Shown here: positions 23,603 through 34,499 of the stretch, piece after piece | Numbering within the stretch: position 1 is the first letter of the stretch | How the letters are laid out: every line of letters starts with the position of its first letter | Source: Saccharina japonica | Taxonomy: Eukaryota; Sar; Phaeophyceae; Laminariales; Laminariaceae | Direction of reading: 5' to 3' | Length of the DNA: 64,000 nucleotides | Assembly (NCBI GenBank): GCA_008828725.1 | Contig: MEHQ01001899.1 | Coordinates: 62,001-126,000 of the forward strand | Translations under genes and position numbers: made by a program | The notes under the pieces: model-generated | What the model saw: the letters and a program-made list of their open reading frames with translations, nothing else | Told to the model about the DNA's origin: nothing | The model's database searches: none

Positions 23603-23957
23603 CTCCCTGCTCTCGAATTGGGGGCGCTCTTGCCGCTGTTTATCTCTAACCCACCCTTACCACCTTACGTAAACATCGATTGTTCGTGTAGAGTTTTAGG
23701 CGCAACAGGCGGTATATCCGTAGAAAATGATGATGCACTCGTGTTTTCCCCAGCCTGCGAGAAAATGTCAATAAAAGCAGAAGGAGTGTTCCGCGCCTCA
23801 AAGCCCCCTACCGCCTCCACCCCCCCCGTCGCCCTGATTCGCTTGTAAAATTGCAACATGAAGTGTCCGGACGTTGAGAACAACGAGGAGGGAGTGGTCC
23901 AGATCGGGTCGCAAACCTTTAGCGGCCTCAACACTGATTTGTGCAACCGCTCTTGAT
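23603..23957 (+). CDS. Possible 3' exons of the Pmp-like gene
   Basis: From 23603 (acceptor TATTTAG, phase 0) an open frame contains VLGATGGISVENDDALVF and then CEKMSIKAEG, again a Gly-Gly coil, running to a TAA at about 23848. Another stretch in the same frame, from about 23862, reads VENNEEGVVQIGSQTFSG and stops after NTDLCNRS. It echoes LGSQT of exon 9757-10095 and could be the C-terminus if a short intron removes the TAA. The splice sites needed are not convincing, so the gene end is left open. Confidence 0.3.
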
Positions 23958-23999
23958 GAAACAAGACATGCTACAGTGCACTGAGGGTTCAAGCTCTGT

Positions 24000-25950
24000 G
24001 CAGGGTCACCCTATCACTCTAAGACAGTGACTCGTGCTGCAGTAGGGATGCTATATCTCTATGGCCACAGTGCTTCTGACTGAGGAGTAATGACTGACGA
24101 CTGATTAGTGATTAGTGATGGGTGATGAGAGATGACTGATGAGTGATGTGTAACGAGTGACGCCACTCTGCAGCTGAGGGACTATCAAATACTACTACAC
24201 TACAGTACTACTACAGCGATATTATAAGAATAGTGAGCATACTAAGCATCGCTGGAATCGCATTCGTGTTGTACAGTGTTATACAATGTTGTGCAGTATC
24301 CATGGGGGGGTTGTCCACCGGTTTGTGTTTACATTATAGCATTACAGCAGTGGTTCTCGAAGTCAGGGTGTGGGCGAGGTACACTAATCGTATCAGTAAT
24401 GGTATGACTAGTGGTATGACTAACGGTACAAGTAACAGTTTGAGTAACAGTATCGCAGCTGTATCACTCTATCACTACAACAGCAGTATCACCACACTCT
24501 ATCACTCTATCACTACTGTATCACTCTATCACTCGAAGATAGTGAGCACTTTAAGGGAGGAGCAGGTGTGGAAGCTACGAAGCACGAGGGGTCGACACCG
24601 CCGTAGTATCTTAGGCGCTGACTTTTAAGACGGGTGTTCTTAACTGGCTAGCCAAGCGAAGCGTGCCACCCACCCGCAGATGGTTGTACAGTTATTAATA
24701 CAGTACTAACGGCTTTAAGGGTGTGTTCGGCCAATGTCTCCATCGGGTTTCAGAGTTCAGTGTGGTTGTCCCCTGGATGCAGGCATCTTTCTCGAGGGCC
24801 TCCGTACATTCATAATGTTTGTTCCCATAATTTCAAGTGGTTGCAGTAGTAGGACGTTCCCTGGAATATTCCTAGGGTTTGAATGAAAGGGAGCACGAGC
24901 AAAGAATGGTGGACGGACGTGATATGTGATACGACATCGTAGCAACCACGAGCGGCGTTGTGTTTAGGTTTTGACACCCACGAGATATGGGAGTGTTGCC
25001 TTGAACAGTTGGGACTGTACTTCGAGCACTATATACTATATACTTACATTGCTACATACGAGCCTGGTTTAAAATATGCTCGTGGTACTTTATTTCGACC
25101 AAAGATTAATGTATGAATCTGCAAGCGGTACTGAGAACGATTTAGTCATTACTGGAGCAGAAGTTTGATTTTACGTGTTTCTGGATGTTTTGGGCTTGGT
25201 TTGTTTGCTTGTTTTCGAGCTTTTAAATGTGAGCTTCCATACGTATTTGGGTTTTTGGCATTTTCACGGCGGGACGGCTGTTGTTGAATCTAAAATTGTT
25301 TCTAGACTTTTTGGGAAACGTGTTTTGGGATTATTTGGAGACCTAATGCCTTGGAGTTACAGAGACTTTCGGATTGAGAATTTCGGGGGGTGGGGGAGGT
25401 TGATTGGTATTTCATTACATGGTTTATATGATATTGGAGTTGCGCCGTTTTGTTCGTTGGATTGATATTTTTGGATGGAGGATTTTCAATATCTGGGGAG
25501 TGCATCAAACGGGGATATCACTGCGTATTGCTGATGTTTTAGGACCTCACCAGCTGTAATACTAGTTTATTTCACCTCCCGCAGAGTTATGTGAAGAGTA
25601 TATTATGCGTTGGGTGATCTTGACTCTAGTATGGCATAAACACTATCGTGACAACAGGACCACGAGCAGGGAGGCTATTGGATTCACTCGTATTAATAGT
25701 TTGCCTCGACATCACACAGACTGGGAGCGTGACTAAAGCATATTCCATCTGTTGGGGGCCGAACGGAACGGAACGAAATTATTCATGGTCGCGTGTCCAC
25801 CTCAATCTACCGTGGTGTCCATCTACATAAAACCAGGAGATATTTTTGTCCGTTCGGTCGGGCCGTTCGGTCCTCCTCTCTGGTGAACAAGGAAACGGGC
25901 TCAACGCATATTTTTCCTCTTCCTGACAAGATTTTGATATCGAGCTGCAT
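24000..25950. other. Repeat-rich gap, no gene recognised
   Basis: I see no convincing exon here. From 24060 to 24160 there is a GATGA/GTGA-rich direct repeat. Between about 24380 and 24540 there are degenerate TATGACTA and TATCACTC repeats, which account for the open frame at 24233-24628. A T-rich stretch at 25140-25480 is open on both strands but has no recognisable motif. Confidence 0.5.
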
Positions 25951-25953
25951 GAA

Positions 25954-26872
25954 ATGTATTCCAATTCCGTACCCAACTGGTACCAATATATCTGGCATAT
26001 AATATTATATTCGGTTCGTTCAAATGTTGTTTGGGGGGGGTTCAAGATACCGGTATACCCTGCTACTCTCAGGAGGAGTTTGTACTCCCCGAACCGGAAC
26101 ATGAGAGATGTTGGGAGAGTTCCTGAAGTTCGCGAATGGATGCCGCACTCAAGTGTTTCTCCTTCTCGCACTCGAAAATTGATGCTAGATTGTATTTCCT
26201 GTCCACCGTCTCATGGCAACCAGCAACGTCAGCCAGTGCCCCTGACGCAGGGTGAAGACGGGCATGAGCAGTCGATGCAGATCACAATTACTGCTGTAGA
26301 GACAAATCGCCGAAACACAGGTGCGGCGGGGTCCCGGAGTGACACCCACTTCCTCTACACATTACGAACAAGAGACACAATAAAACACGTAATGTGCCAA
26401 ATGCTGCCACATTTACTGTACAGTTTAGAAGACGGCTAAGATCTCCTCGTCTGCACTATCGTCTTCTAACCTGGCTGCAGCGATGCTGTTCTGAATTTCG
26501 CCGGAGCTGGTGGTCCTGAACAAGCATCGACATGAATTATATCGGCTGCAGTACGGCCTGCACCCGCAGCCCCGTACTGCAGCGCAATGGAGAATGGCTC
26601 CTACTGTTGGGCTGCATGAGGACGACCGCTCGGATGGGAAAAAGAACAAAAACAACAACGATATGCCATCCGCTGACACCACAGCTAATTATGTCTCGGT
26701 TTCATCGGGCCGTTCGTGCCTTCGATCAATGAAACTTAGCTCCTCGCTTACCGGCGGTTCATGTTCTCGGGGAGGGAGATGGCTAGAGGTGGATAACCAC
26801 ATGCGGCTCAAGTGCGGCATCGCTTTAGCACCCGAGACCGAGAAGATGGCCACGCAGGTGACACACTCATGA
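25954..26872 (+). other. Possible coding segment of unknown identity (either strand)
   Basis: Two plus-strand open frames lie close together: 25954-26439 (161 residues, polar, Gln/Thr-rich) and 26510-26872 (120 residues), the latter containing a Lys/Asn run and running into ATGGCCACGCAG|GTGACA, a plausible donor. On the minus strand, 26425-26510 alternatively ends a frame with the acidic tail LEDDSADEEILAVF, which is also protein-like. I recognise no family and cannot decide the strand. This may be the remains of a transposon gene, since repeats surround it. Confidence 0.25.
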
Positions 26873-26989
26873 GAGAGACTTGCATAAATTAGTACCAGGT
26901 ATTATGGTTTTCCAGCATAGCTGTGACAGATAGAGGCAGAATGGCCGCTGTGTGCGATGATCTCCATGTCTGACATTTTTTGTGTTTTT

Positions 26990-28485
26990 GGGCGTCCATG
27001 GGAGGTGGGGCCTCGTGCGCAACCACGGCATCCCACGTGGATGCCCGCGAGATCCCGCGGGATAACTCGTGGGAGCCCACTGTCGCCCGCGAGATTCTAT
27101 CTGCGTTCTCGAAGGAACCCGCGGGATCCCATGGGAATGATCACGCAGTTCCCATGGAAGCCCACATGGGGACACAAATTGGACCCTCTGTATTGCTCGA
27201 AGTATATATCAACTTACGATACAGAGCAATTTTAATATAGCGTTTAGGATCGGTGTTTGGCGGGCATACTGGCCACGGCTGGCTCTAGTTCGGTGGACAC
27301 CCCCGCAAACGCCCGTGGGCGCTCACGCGGTCAACTCGTGTGTTCCGCGGTCTCCCACAGGCTTCTACAGGCTCCCACGCGGGCCCCCATGGGCTCTCAG
27401 GGGCTCCCACGCGGGATCCCACGTGGGATCCCTCAGGTCCCAACCTGGGTTCCCACGGGAGCTCCCATGAGGCTGCCATGGGTTCCCACGGGCTGTCTCG
27501 ACATGTCACGGGGGCTCCCCGCAGGCTCCTATCGGGGTGATACGGCATGTTACCCGGGCTGCCCTGCGGCTCCCGCGGGATGTATGGCCACGTCATACGG
27601 GCGCCCACGTGCTGCTCCCATGCAGGTTCCCACAGGATGTCTCGCGGGCTGTCCCGCGGGCTCGTGGGAGCCCGTGGGGGCCTGAATAAGCCCGCGGAGC
27701 TCTAAATAACCCCCGTGGTAGCCCACGAGAGCCCCCTAGGGACGCGTGAGAACCCATGAGAACCCGTGCGGGAGCTCATAGGAGCCTCCAAGGGACCCCG
27801 TGGGAGTGCCCGAGGGAGGCGGCGTTGGAACCCACGTGGGAACTCACGGGATCCCGCGTGCGACCCCGTGGAAGTCCACGGGAGAGAGAAACGGTGTGAG
27901 AGCTCGCGTGGGATCCCCATAGAGTCCGTGGTAGCTAACTTGGTTGGGTACCTGTGCGCGTCTCGATCCTAAAAGGCTGCCCCGTGGGACACCGTAGGAA
28001 CCCACGTGGGAGCCCACGGGAGCCCACGCGACAACGTGATATCCAGCATCGGGCCACGTGGGAGCCCACGGGAGATCGCAGGTGTTTTCTTGAGCGCCCG
28101 CCGACGACCTGAGCGTCTGCGTTGTGTATGATTCAGCTATGGTTTAACATTTGTGTAAAACTCTAGTAATAACCAAGAAATTGATGTCCCAGGGGAGCAC
28201 CCGACCAAACTCCCGCGGGACTGCAAGCCGGAGGTCTCTCGCTAGGAACATGCGCGGCATGTCATTGGAGGCACGACGGGGTCACGCGATATCGTGTGGC
28301 ATCCCGTGGCATCCCGCGGGGACCCGCAGGCTACCATGTGGGCCACCGCAAAATCTCATGGGCTCCCACGGGCTCCGAAGAGCTCCCACGAGAGAGCCCA
28401 TGGGACCCCGCTGTGGCTTCCATGATAGCCCGTGCAGAAACCCATGGAAACTCATGTGATACCCCATGGGATCCAGCCAAAAAAC
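26990..28485. repeat. G+C-rich palindromic minisatellite (CCCACG/CGTGGG units)
   Basis: About 1.4 kb is filled with variants of short units such as GGGAGCCCACG, GGGATCCCGCGGG and CCCACGTGGGA, most of them self-complementary. Base composition changes sharply relative to both flanks. The block is interrupted at about 27180-27300 and 28085-28200 by ordinary sequence. The flanks are related to each other in inverted orientation: ATTTTTTGTGTTTTTGGGCG near 26976, and CCAAAAAACACAAAAAAAT near 28478. Confidence 0.8.
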
Positions 28486-29319
28486 ACAAAAAAATATATA
28501 TATGCAGCAGATGATCACAGTAGCAGCAGCAATCCGTTTTACCTGCAAGATCCATATCCACAAAAGAACCCCGGGATATATGCGGGATGTCCCCTGACGA
28601 TCATCACCCGAACACAGGTAGGTGTGAATACACGAATAATCTAGTGACGCTATCGCGTCATTGATGTTTGAGTGTGGTTTACGTTCGTTCTCGTCGTCAG
28701 ACATGAGGCTTGAACAGCGCATCTTGTATACATTTTTTGTGTGTTGAAGCTTACCAGGTATCCGATATTGGCATACATTGCGCTCATTCTTTCGTTCGGA
28801 TAGGGTATGTCTACAGTGCCAGGGTATCAGAGTTTTACCGTATGCAACGGGGTTAGATTTATATCTCGGTTATTCGCCTGCCTCTTTTTGATTGCAACTT
28901 CCAGTTCTTCTACCGTCGGGGCTCTACTGCATTATTGGCATACTATTATAAGATATCGGCATTTTGACAGACAGACGAGTATCGCGGCCGTCAAAGCCGT
29001 TGTTATCGACACGACCTCTAGAATAAATAGCAAAACACTTGCCAAATGGCCATAATAAAGTAAATCGACTTGCCAAAACAGCCATGTTTTGGCTACACTT
29101 TGTTTCGTATGTTTCCTACTGAACAAGTCCTTCATTAGCAGATGTATGGATGTGTTGATTTCCTATATATTCGCTACGTAATTTCCTATTCGCTACACCT
29201 CTGTCCCTAAATATAAGCACCATTTTTATTTAATATTATTGTATAAAAGGTTCTAATATTTAGGTACAGAGTGGTATGTTTTTTTGGACGCATGCTACGG
29301 TAGAGGTAGAGGTATACGG

Positions 29320-29722
29320 CAGGGCCTTCCTCGGGAAAATTCCCGAACGTTTCGGGAATCGAGGTAAATCAACCATATCAAACTAACCAAGGAGGAATAA
29401 ATAATGGAAAAAGAACCACAAGAAAGACCAAACCACGGCGAATCGAATGACGGCGTTTTCATTTATTTTTACGAAGTAGGAACCGCGGTATGGCCACGGG
29501 AATTTTACCACGGGAATTCAAAAGCAAATTACCGTGGTAAAATTTCCGTGTCCATACCGCGGCTCCTACATCGTGACGAAAAAAAAACGTCGTCATTCGA
29601 TTCGCCGTGGTTTGGTCTGTCTTGTGGTGTTTTTAACATTGGTTATTCGACATTGGTTAGGATGATATGGCTGATTTACTCGATTCCCGAAATCTTCGGG
29701 AATTTTCCCGAGGAAGGCCCTG
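29320..29722. mobile_element. hAT-like foldback MITE, 403 bp, with 8-bp TSD
   Basis: The element begins CAGGGCCTTCCTCGGGAAAA and ends with its inverse, and almost its whole length folds back on itself (for example GGAACCGCGGTATGG pairs with CCATACCGCGGCTCC). It is flanked by identical 8-bp GTATACGG at 29312-29319 and 29723-29730. A CAGGG terminus and an 8-bp target-site duplication are hallmarks of the hAT superfamily. There is no coding capacity, so it would move only with a transposase supplied elsewhere. Confidence 0.88.
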
Positions 29723-29918
29723 GTATACGGTATACCGTTATTTGGCATAAACGTTTTCTGAACGATCGGGATCCTTTTAGGACTGGAGTCCCGTTTTGGG
29801 GACAAACCACTCTAATTCTAAGTAATTTTCCCCCAAAACGGGACTCCAGTCCTATAAGGGTTAACCCAAAATCGTCCGAGTTTCATTCCTTTTTGTGCTG
29901 CAATCAATGTGTTTTTTC

Positions 29919-30900
29919 GAGGGATGCGTATTTCCCGGTAGCGGTAATTACCCGAAATTAATAGGGCTCGAGGTAATAATTTTTTTCAGAGGAAATTATT
30001 TTTGCGTCCCCTACCCCCGGGAGAATAACGCCTCCATATAGAATGGAAACCCCCGTTTTTTTTCACATTTTTTTCACATTTTTTTTCAAACGCTGCTACG
30101 AGCTACGAGTAAGCTGTGCAGCAGAGCAGAGCGCCACGTAGGCGCCCACAGCCCCCTGCTGTCACACAGATATCATACAAAGGAATTGGATGTTATGGCG
30201 AGCGGAATCATCGAAGGAATGTAAATGTACTATACATATAATAAAATATAGTCATATATATGATCTAGCATATTCGAATGGAAAGGGTAAACTTGGCGCA
30301 GATGTAGCTGGGGCGCTGGGATTTCGTTGAGGCGTCCCGCGTCCATGTTTTCAGTATTTGGTCGCGGAAAAGGTCGCGATCGCTACACGCGTACGAAGCA
30401 GCGCACTGCTTCAAATGCCCACGTCCTGCTTTGCGCTTTGTGCTGCTGATTTACCTCGCGACATAAGTATATTCCCTATCAGCACTACGGCATAGTAGTC
30501 CTATTATTTCAGTATCAAATGGCTGCGGCTGCAGGACGAAATCAACGAGGACACGAACAAGTGAAAAATCAACTCAAACCGATGCACATTTATTTACTCA
30601 ACAAGAAGTACTTGCATTGTGCGCAACTGCTACTACTATTTAATACTGGGGCTTGTGTACCTGGTGCAGGTGAAGTGTAGTGAAAATGATCGAAAATGAC
30701 TGTCCGAAGGCCTGAACGCATCTTATACTTGTGCTTCATGTAGTGTATTGGCCGCCCGGGGATGATAATTTTTGTCCCCCCCCAAAAATCACGCCTTTTT
30801 TCCCTCGAATGAGAGGAAATAGGGGAAATTTTTCTGAAAAGCTGAAAAAGGCTGTTTCCCGGAAAATTTTGGGTTCCGGGCGAGGAAATACGCATCCCTG
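29919..30900. mobile_element. hAT-like non-autonomous element, 982 bp, with 8-bp TSD
   Basis: The left end is GAGGGATGCGTATTTCC and the right end GGAAATACGCATCCCTG, complementary over 16 of 17 bases. Perfect 8-bp direct repeats GTTTTTTC flank it at 29911-29918 and 30901-30908. The right-end terminus, read inward, is CAGGGATG, again hAT-like. The interior is A+T-rich with no long open frame, so it is a deletion derivative or MITE. It is distinct in sequence from the neighbouring 403-bp element. Confidence 0.85.
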
Positions 30901-31340
30901 GTTTTTTCATTGTTTAGTTTACATTTAGCTCATCGCATTTTTCATCGGGTATAGTATATATATCGTACTTCAGTATCCCTTTTATTTCCCTTTTAAATCA
31001 TCCTTGTTTTTAGGGGGAGGTAGAGAGCTTCTATACTATAATCAAGTGACAACCCTCAGAAGGCAAAAGTTTACTATCACTACCTCGTACCGCCGTAGCA
31101 TGCGTATTTGTTTGCTGTTGCAAGCCTTGAAAAATAAATAATGTTGTTGCCAAATTGGCCATTGACAAGGTGTTTGCCATTTGAAGCGTGTTGTTTGTAA
31201 CGCACCGTGTCGTTAGTGACGGCCCCTACATAGTAGTAGCCAAGTTTGAAGCGAACACCAAGCTGTCTTACTTCAACGCAGGGCTGACCCTACTCTGTTA
31301 ACTGCTGCAGCATCACACTGTCATCACCCGCGCCTACACT

Positions 31341-31468
31341 AGCTGTCGTACTTTTGTGACCACAGAACTGGTACCTTTTTAGGATGAAGAATCGGCACGG
31401 ACACTGGGTGTGCTGGATGTCGACGGGTAGAAAGGAAGGTTTAATGTGAAGAACACACACGCACACAT
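31341..31468. repeat. Direct repeat, copy A (about 125 bp)
   Basis: The segment containing TTTTGTGACCACAGAACTGG through AGGTTTAATGTGAAGAACAC recurs almost base for base at 33379-33505. The near identity implies a recent duplication or the two ends of one insertion. Copy A lies just outside the left arm of the palindrome; copy B lies inside the sequence that interrupts that arm. Confidence 0.85.
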
Positions 31469-33084
31469 TCAATATTACCGCAGGCAGTCGTGCCTTGCAT
31501 AAGTGGTAATATATTAGTCCGGTAGGTAGAGGTCGTGCCTTTATTATGTATTCTCCATTTGGTATTATACGTATCGGGGGATAAAGATGTTCCGTCGTAG
31601 TAACATACTTACTGTAGTGTGGAATCGGGAATACGGTTGATTCATACATGAGTTTATTTTTCTTGTAGCCTAGGTATATGACCAGGCGGTAAAATAGCTA
31701 TTGGCCGGGATAGGTTCGCCGCATGGTTGGGGTGATTGGCAGTCCCAGCATCTTGTAATCGTTTACCAGGTGAGGCAAGGTGAGGTATGATGCATTGCCC
31801 TACTGTGGGCAGTTCCTCGGTGAGTTCTTCGTGTGCGAGTGTGTTCCTCGCTTGTGTGTGTGTGGTGTCCTTATTGGGTTTCTCTTCCTCGGTTCGTCCG
31901 AGGGCCTGTACTCTATCTTCAATGGGACCTTAATAATATATATATGCTTCAACACCATCGCGTCTTCTTCTCTGCCCCTCATGGGGATCATCCGAGGCAC
32001 CGTCCACCTGTTCCCGTGACGCAGCCATGCCCCGTGTACGAGTTGTCCCATTCCACTAGTGGTAGGGGATTCTGCGGCCGCCGGAGCTACAGGTGGTGCC
32101 ATTACACTCGTAGTGACGATGCATCGAAGGACCTGGTGCGCGGGGGATACTTGTATGGCTTGCAAACTGGATGGATTTTTCGCTGAGCATGGATTACGCG
32201 GTCACAACGTTTTTCCCTGAAATGCGCTCCAGAAGCGATACCAGTGCCAACATGCAAAGGCGAGTCTAGGAGCACTACAAGACCAACGACAAATCACCGA
32301 CGTCAACCATCCAGAAGCACAGGCAAGAGCACATAGAGAAGGAACGTCAGCCAGGAGAACGGTGCACTGCCATCCAGCCAAGACCTCCTTGTGAGACGGG
32401 CTGAATGGACGAGCGAGATGTCGGAGTGGATTGTCTACCCACCGACCGCAACATATGGCCTGTGTTCGGAAGAAGGAGGAGCATAACGGGAGCGCACACC
32501 AGCATTGTCTACTGCGAGGTGTTGGATGGGTCAGGATGGAGCCGGAAGGACGGCGGCTGGCGTGATCAAAGAGAGAGGGGAGGATCGCGCAAATAGAAGA
32601 CCACCCGTCGTCTACCCGAACATCACGCTCTTAAGAGGCACGTATTTTGTTTGATGTTGTTTTTGTGTACTTTATTGGATGATTTTGTCTTTCTTGTTCT
32701 GGTATTCCTGGTTCGATGGTGTTATTGCCAGAATTTCCATTGTTGGCTCGATATTGCAGTACCAGTAGTATGTATGCTTGGCCTGCTGGTGGTGTTGAGT
32801 TTGGGACTTTTTGACTGTAACCAGATGCTTTCGTATTTTGATATTGGAGTTTAGCGTTGGAAATTGTAGCCAGTACCAGTCATGTGTACTCGTTTCTTCC
32901 CACCTTCGCTGTCTCCCGCCCACGTTCTGTTTTCAGTTAACCCAGGCTACCAGTACTCTACTGCTGTGTACGGAGAATGTGAATGCTACAGTTCGGTGTT
33001 TGTTTGGGTTTGAGAATTATCAAATATACTGCTGTTTGTGAGACGAAGCAGGATATATATCGGAATTAAGGCTTCCCGTTTCAT

Positions 33085-34090
33085 TTTCATAGCACCTTAA
33101 GTGCCTGCGGATTAAGGTTTCCCGCCCGTTGAATAACGACGTAGTACCTGTGGAGTAAGGCTACGGATTAAGGTTTCCCGCCTGTCGAATAACGACGTAG
33201 TACTGATTGTTGATTTGCTTCAGTATATTTACTTCTTATTATGTTTTCTTTTCGCTTTTTTCTTTTTTTTATCTTTTTTTCTCTTGCATGCACCTGGATT
33301 GCTAGCAGGGTAGGTCTTGCCTGTCGTATATGGCGTTGCATTGTCTGCTCTGCTTACTGCACTGAGTGTAGTATCTCTGTGTCGTAGTTTTGTGACCACA
33401 GAACTGGTACCTTTTTAGGATGAAGAATCGGCACGGACACTGGGTGTGCTGGATGTCGACGGGTAGAAAGGAAGGTTTAATGTGAAGAACACACACACAC
33501 CTGTGGAGTAAGGTTGCGGATTAAGGTTTCGCGCCCGTCGAAAAACGACGTAGTACCTGTGGAGTAAGGTTGCGGATTGAGGTTTCCCGCCCGTCGAGAA
33601 ACGACGTAGTACCTTTGGACTTGAGTGCCTGCGGATATAAGTATTGCCGCTTGTCGAATAACGACGTAAGTACATGTGTGCTTGAGTGCCTGCGGATTGA
33701 GGTTTCCCGCCCGTTGAGTAACGACGTACAGTAGTACCTTTGTACTTGAGTGCCTGCGGATTTAGGTTTCCCGCCGTCGAGTATCGACGTAGTACCTGGA
33801 GGTTTAAAGGTTGGATAAAAGCTACTGCTGTAGTTCAGTGCGGTTACTACAGCAGTACAGTGCAACCCTACCGCACTGAACTACAGCAGTAGCTTTTATC
33901 CAACCTTTAAACCTCCAGGTACTACGTCGATACTCGACGGCGGGAAACCTAAATCCGCAGGCACTCAAGTGCAAAGGTGCTATTAATACTGTACGTCGTT
34001 ACTCAACGGGCGGGAAACCCCGATCCGCAGGCACTCAAGTCCACATGTACTTCCGTCGTTATTCGACAAGCGGCAATACTTATATCCACA
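33085..34090. repeat. Tandem/inverted repeat of a roughly 60-bp unit (GGTTTCCCGCCCGTCGA)
   Basis: At least eight copies of a unit built around TGCGGATTAAGGTTTCCCGC and TCGAATAACGACGTAGTACC occur, first in one orientation (33100-33210 and 33500-33800) and then inverted (33890-34080). Units vary by a few substitutions and by the linker (TGTGGAGTAAGG or TTTGTACTTGAGTGCC). They form the inner arms of the palindrome. Confidence 0.8.
33379..33505. repeat. Direct repeat, copy B (about 125 bp)
   Basis: Near-identical second copy of the segment at 31341-31468, ending in an ACACACACAC tract where the first copy has ACACACACGCACAC. Confidence 0.85.
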
Positions 34091-34499
34091 TGCGGCGAAC
34101 CTATCCCGGCCAATAGCTATTGTACGCCTGGTCATATATACCTAGGCTACATGCAAAATAAACTCATGTATTAATCAACCATATTCCTGATTCCATATTT
34201 TACTATAACGGAACATCTTTATTCCCCGATACATATAATACCAAATGGAGAATACATAATAAAGACACGACCTCTACCTGCCGGACTAGTACATTACCAC
34301 TTATGTAAGGCACGACTGCCTGTGGCAACAAAATACCGAAGATAGAAAACGTACCCCTATCCAATCTACCAAGTACGTCAGCTCATCATATGAGAACACG
34401 CCCACGCCTGGCCTACTCTTTATAGTAGTATTAATAGTAGTAGATCATGATGGTATTGATACCTGTGTTCTTTTAATTAGTACTACGGTGACGCATGGG

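Larger units (their letters stand above)
29287..31106 (+). mobile_element. MITE-like element, copy 5, disrupted by nested insertions
   Basis: The left end GACGCATGCTACGGTAGAGG lies at 29287, and the right end, ending GCCGTAGCATGCGT, lies near 31105. Between them are the family's internal strings TTTTCTGAACGATCGGGATC, TTAACCCAAAATCGTCCGAG and, 1.2 kb later, ATAATCAAGTGACAACCCTC. Removing the two elements at 29320-29722 and 29919-30900 with one copy of each duplication leaves about 420 bases, close to the 320 to 360 bases of the longer intact copies. Confidence 0.7.
31476..34327. repeat. Long palindrome interrupted by about 1.9 kb
   Basis: The right arm, 33870-34327, is complementary to two separate left segments: 33632-33844 immediately across a 25-bp spacer, and 31476-31727 further out. 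Pairing within the inner 100 bases looks perfect; further out it has scattered differences. The 31728-33631 segment therefore appears to have been inserted in the left arm of an original foldback of about 950 bp. No transposase frame was seen in it. Confidence 0.8.

Noticed and set aside
27257-27685. Pro/Gly-rich 142-residue frame and its reverse in the 27-kb block
   Set aside because: All six frames stay open because the sequence is a G+C-rich minisatellite; there is no codon pattern.
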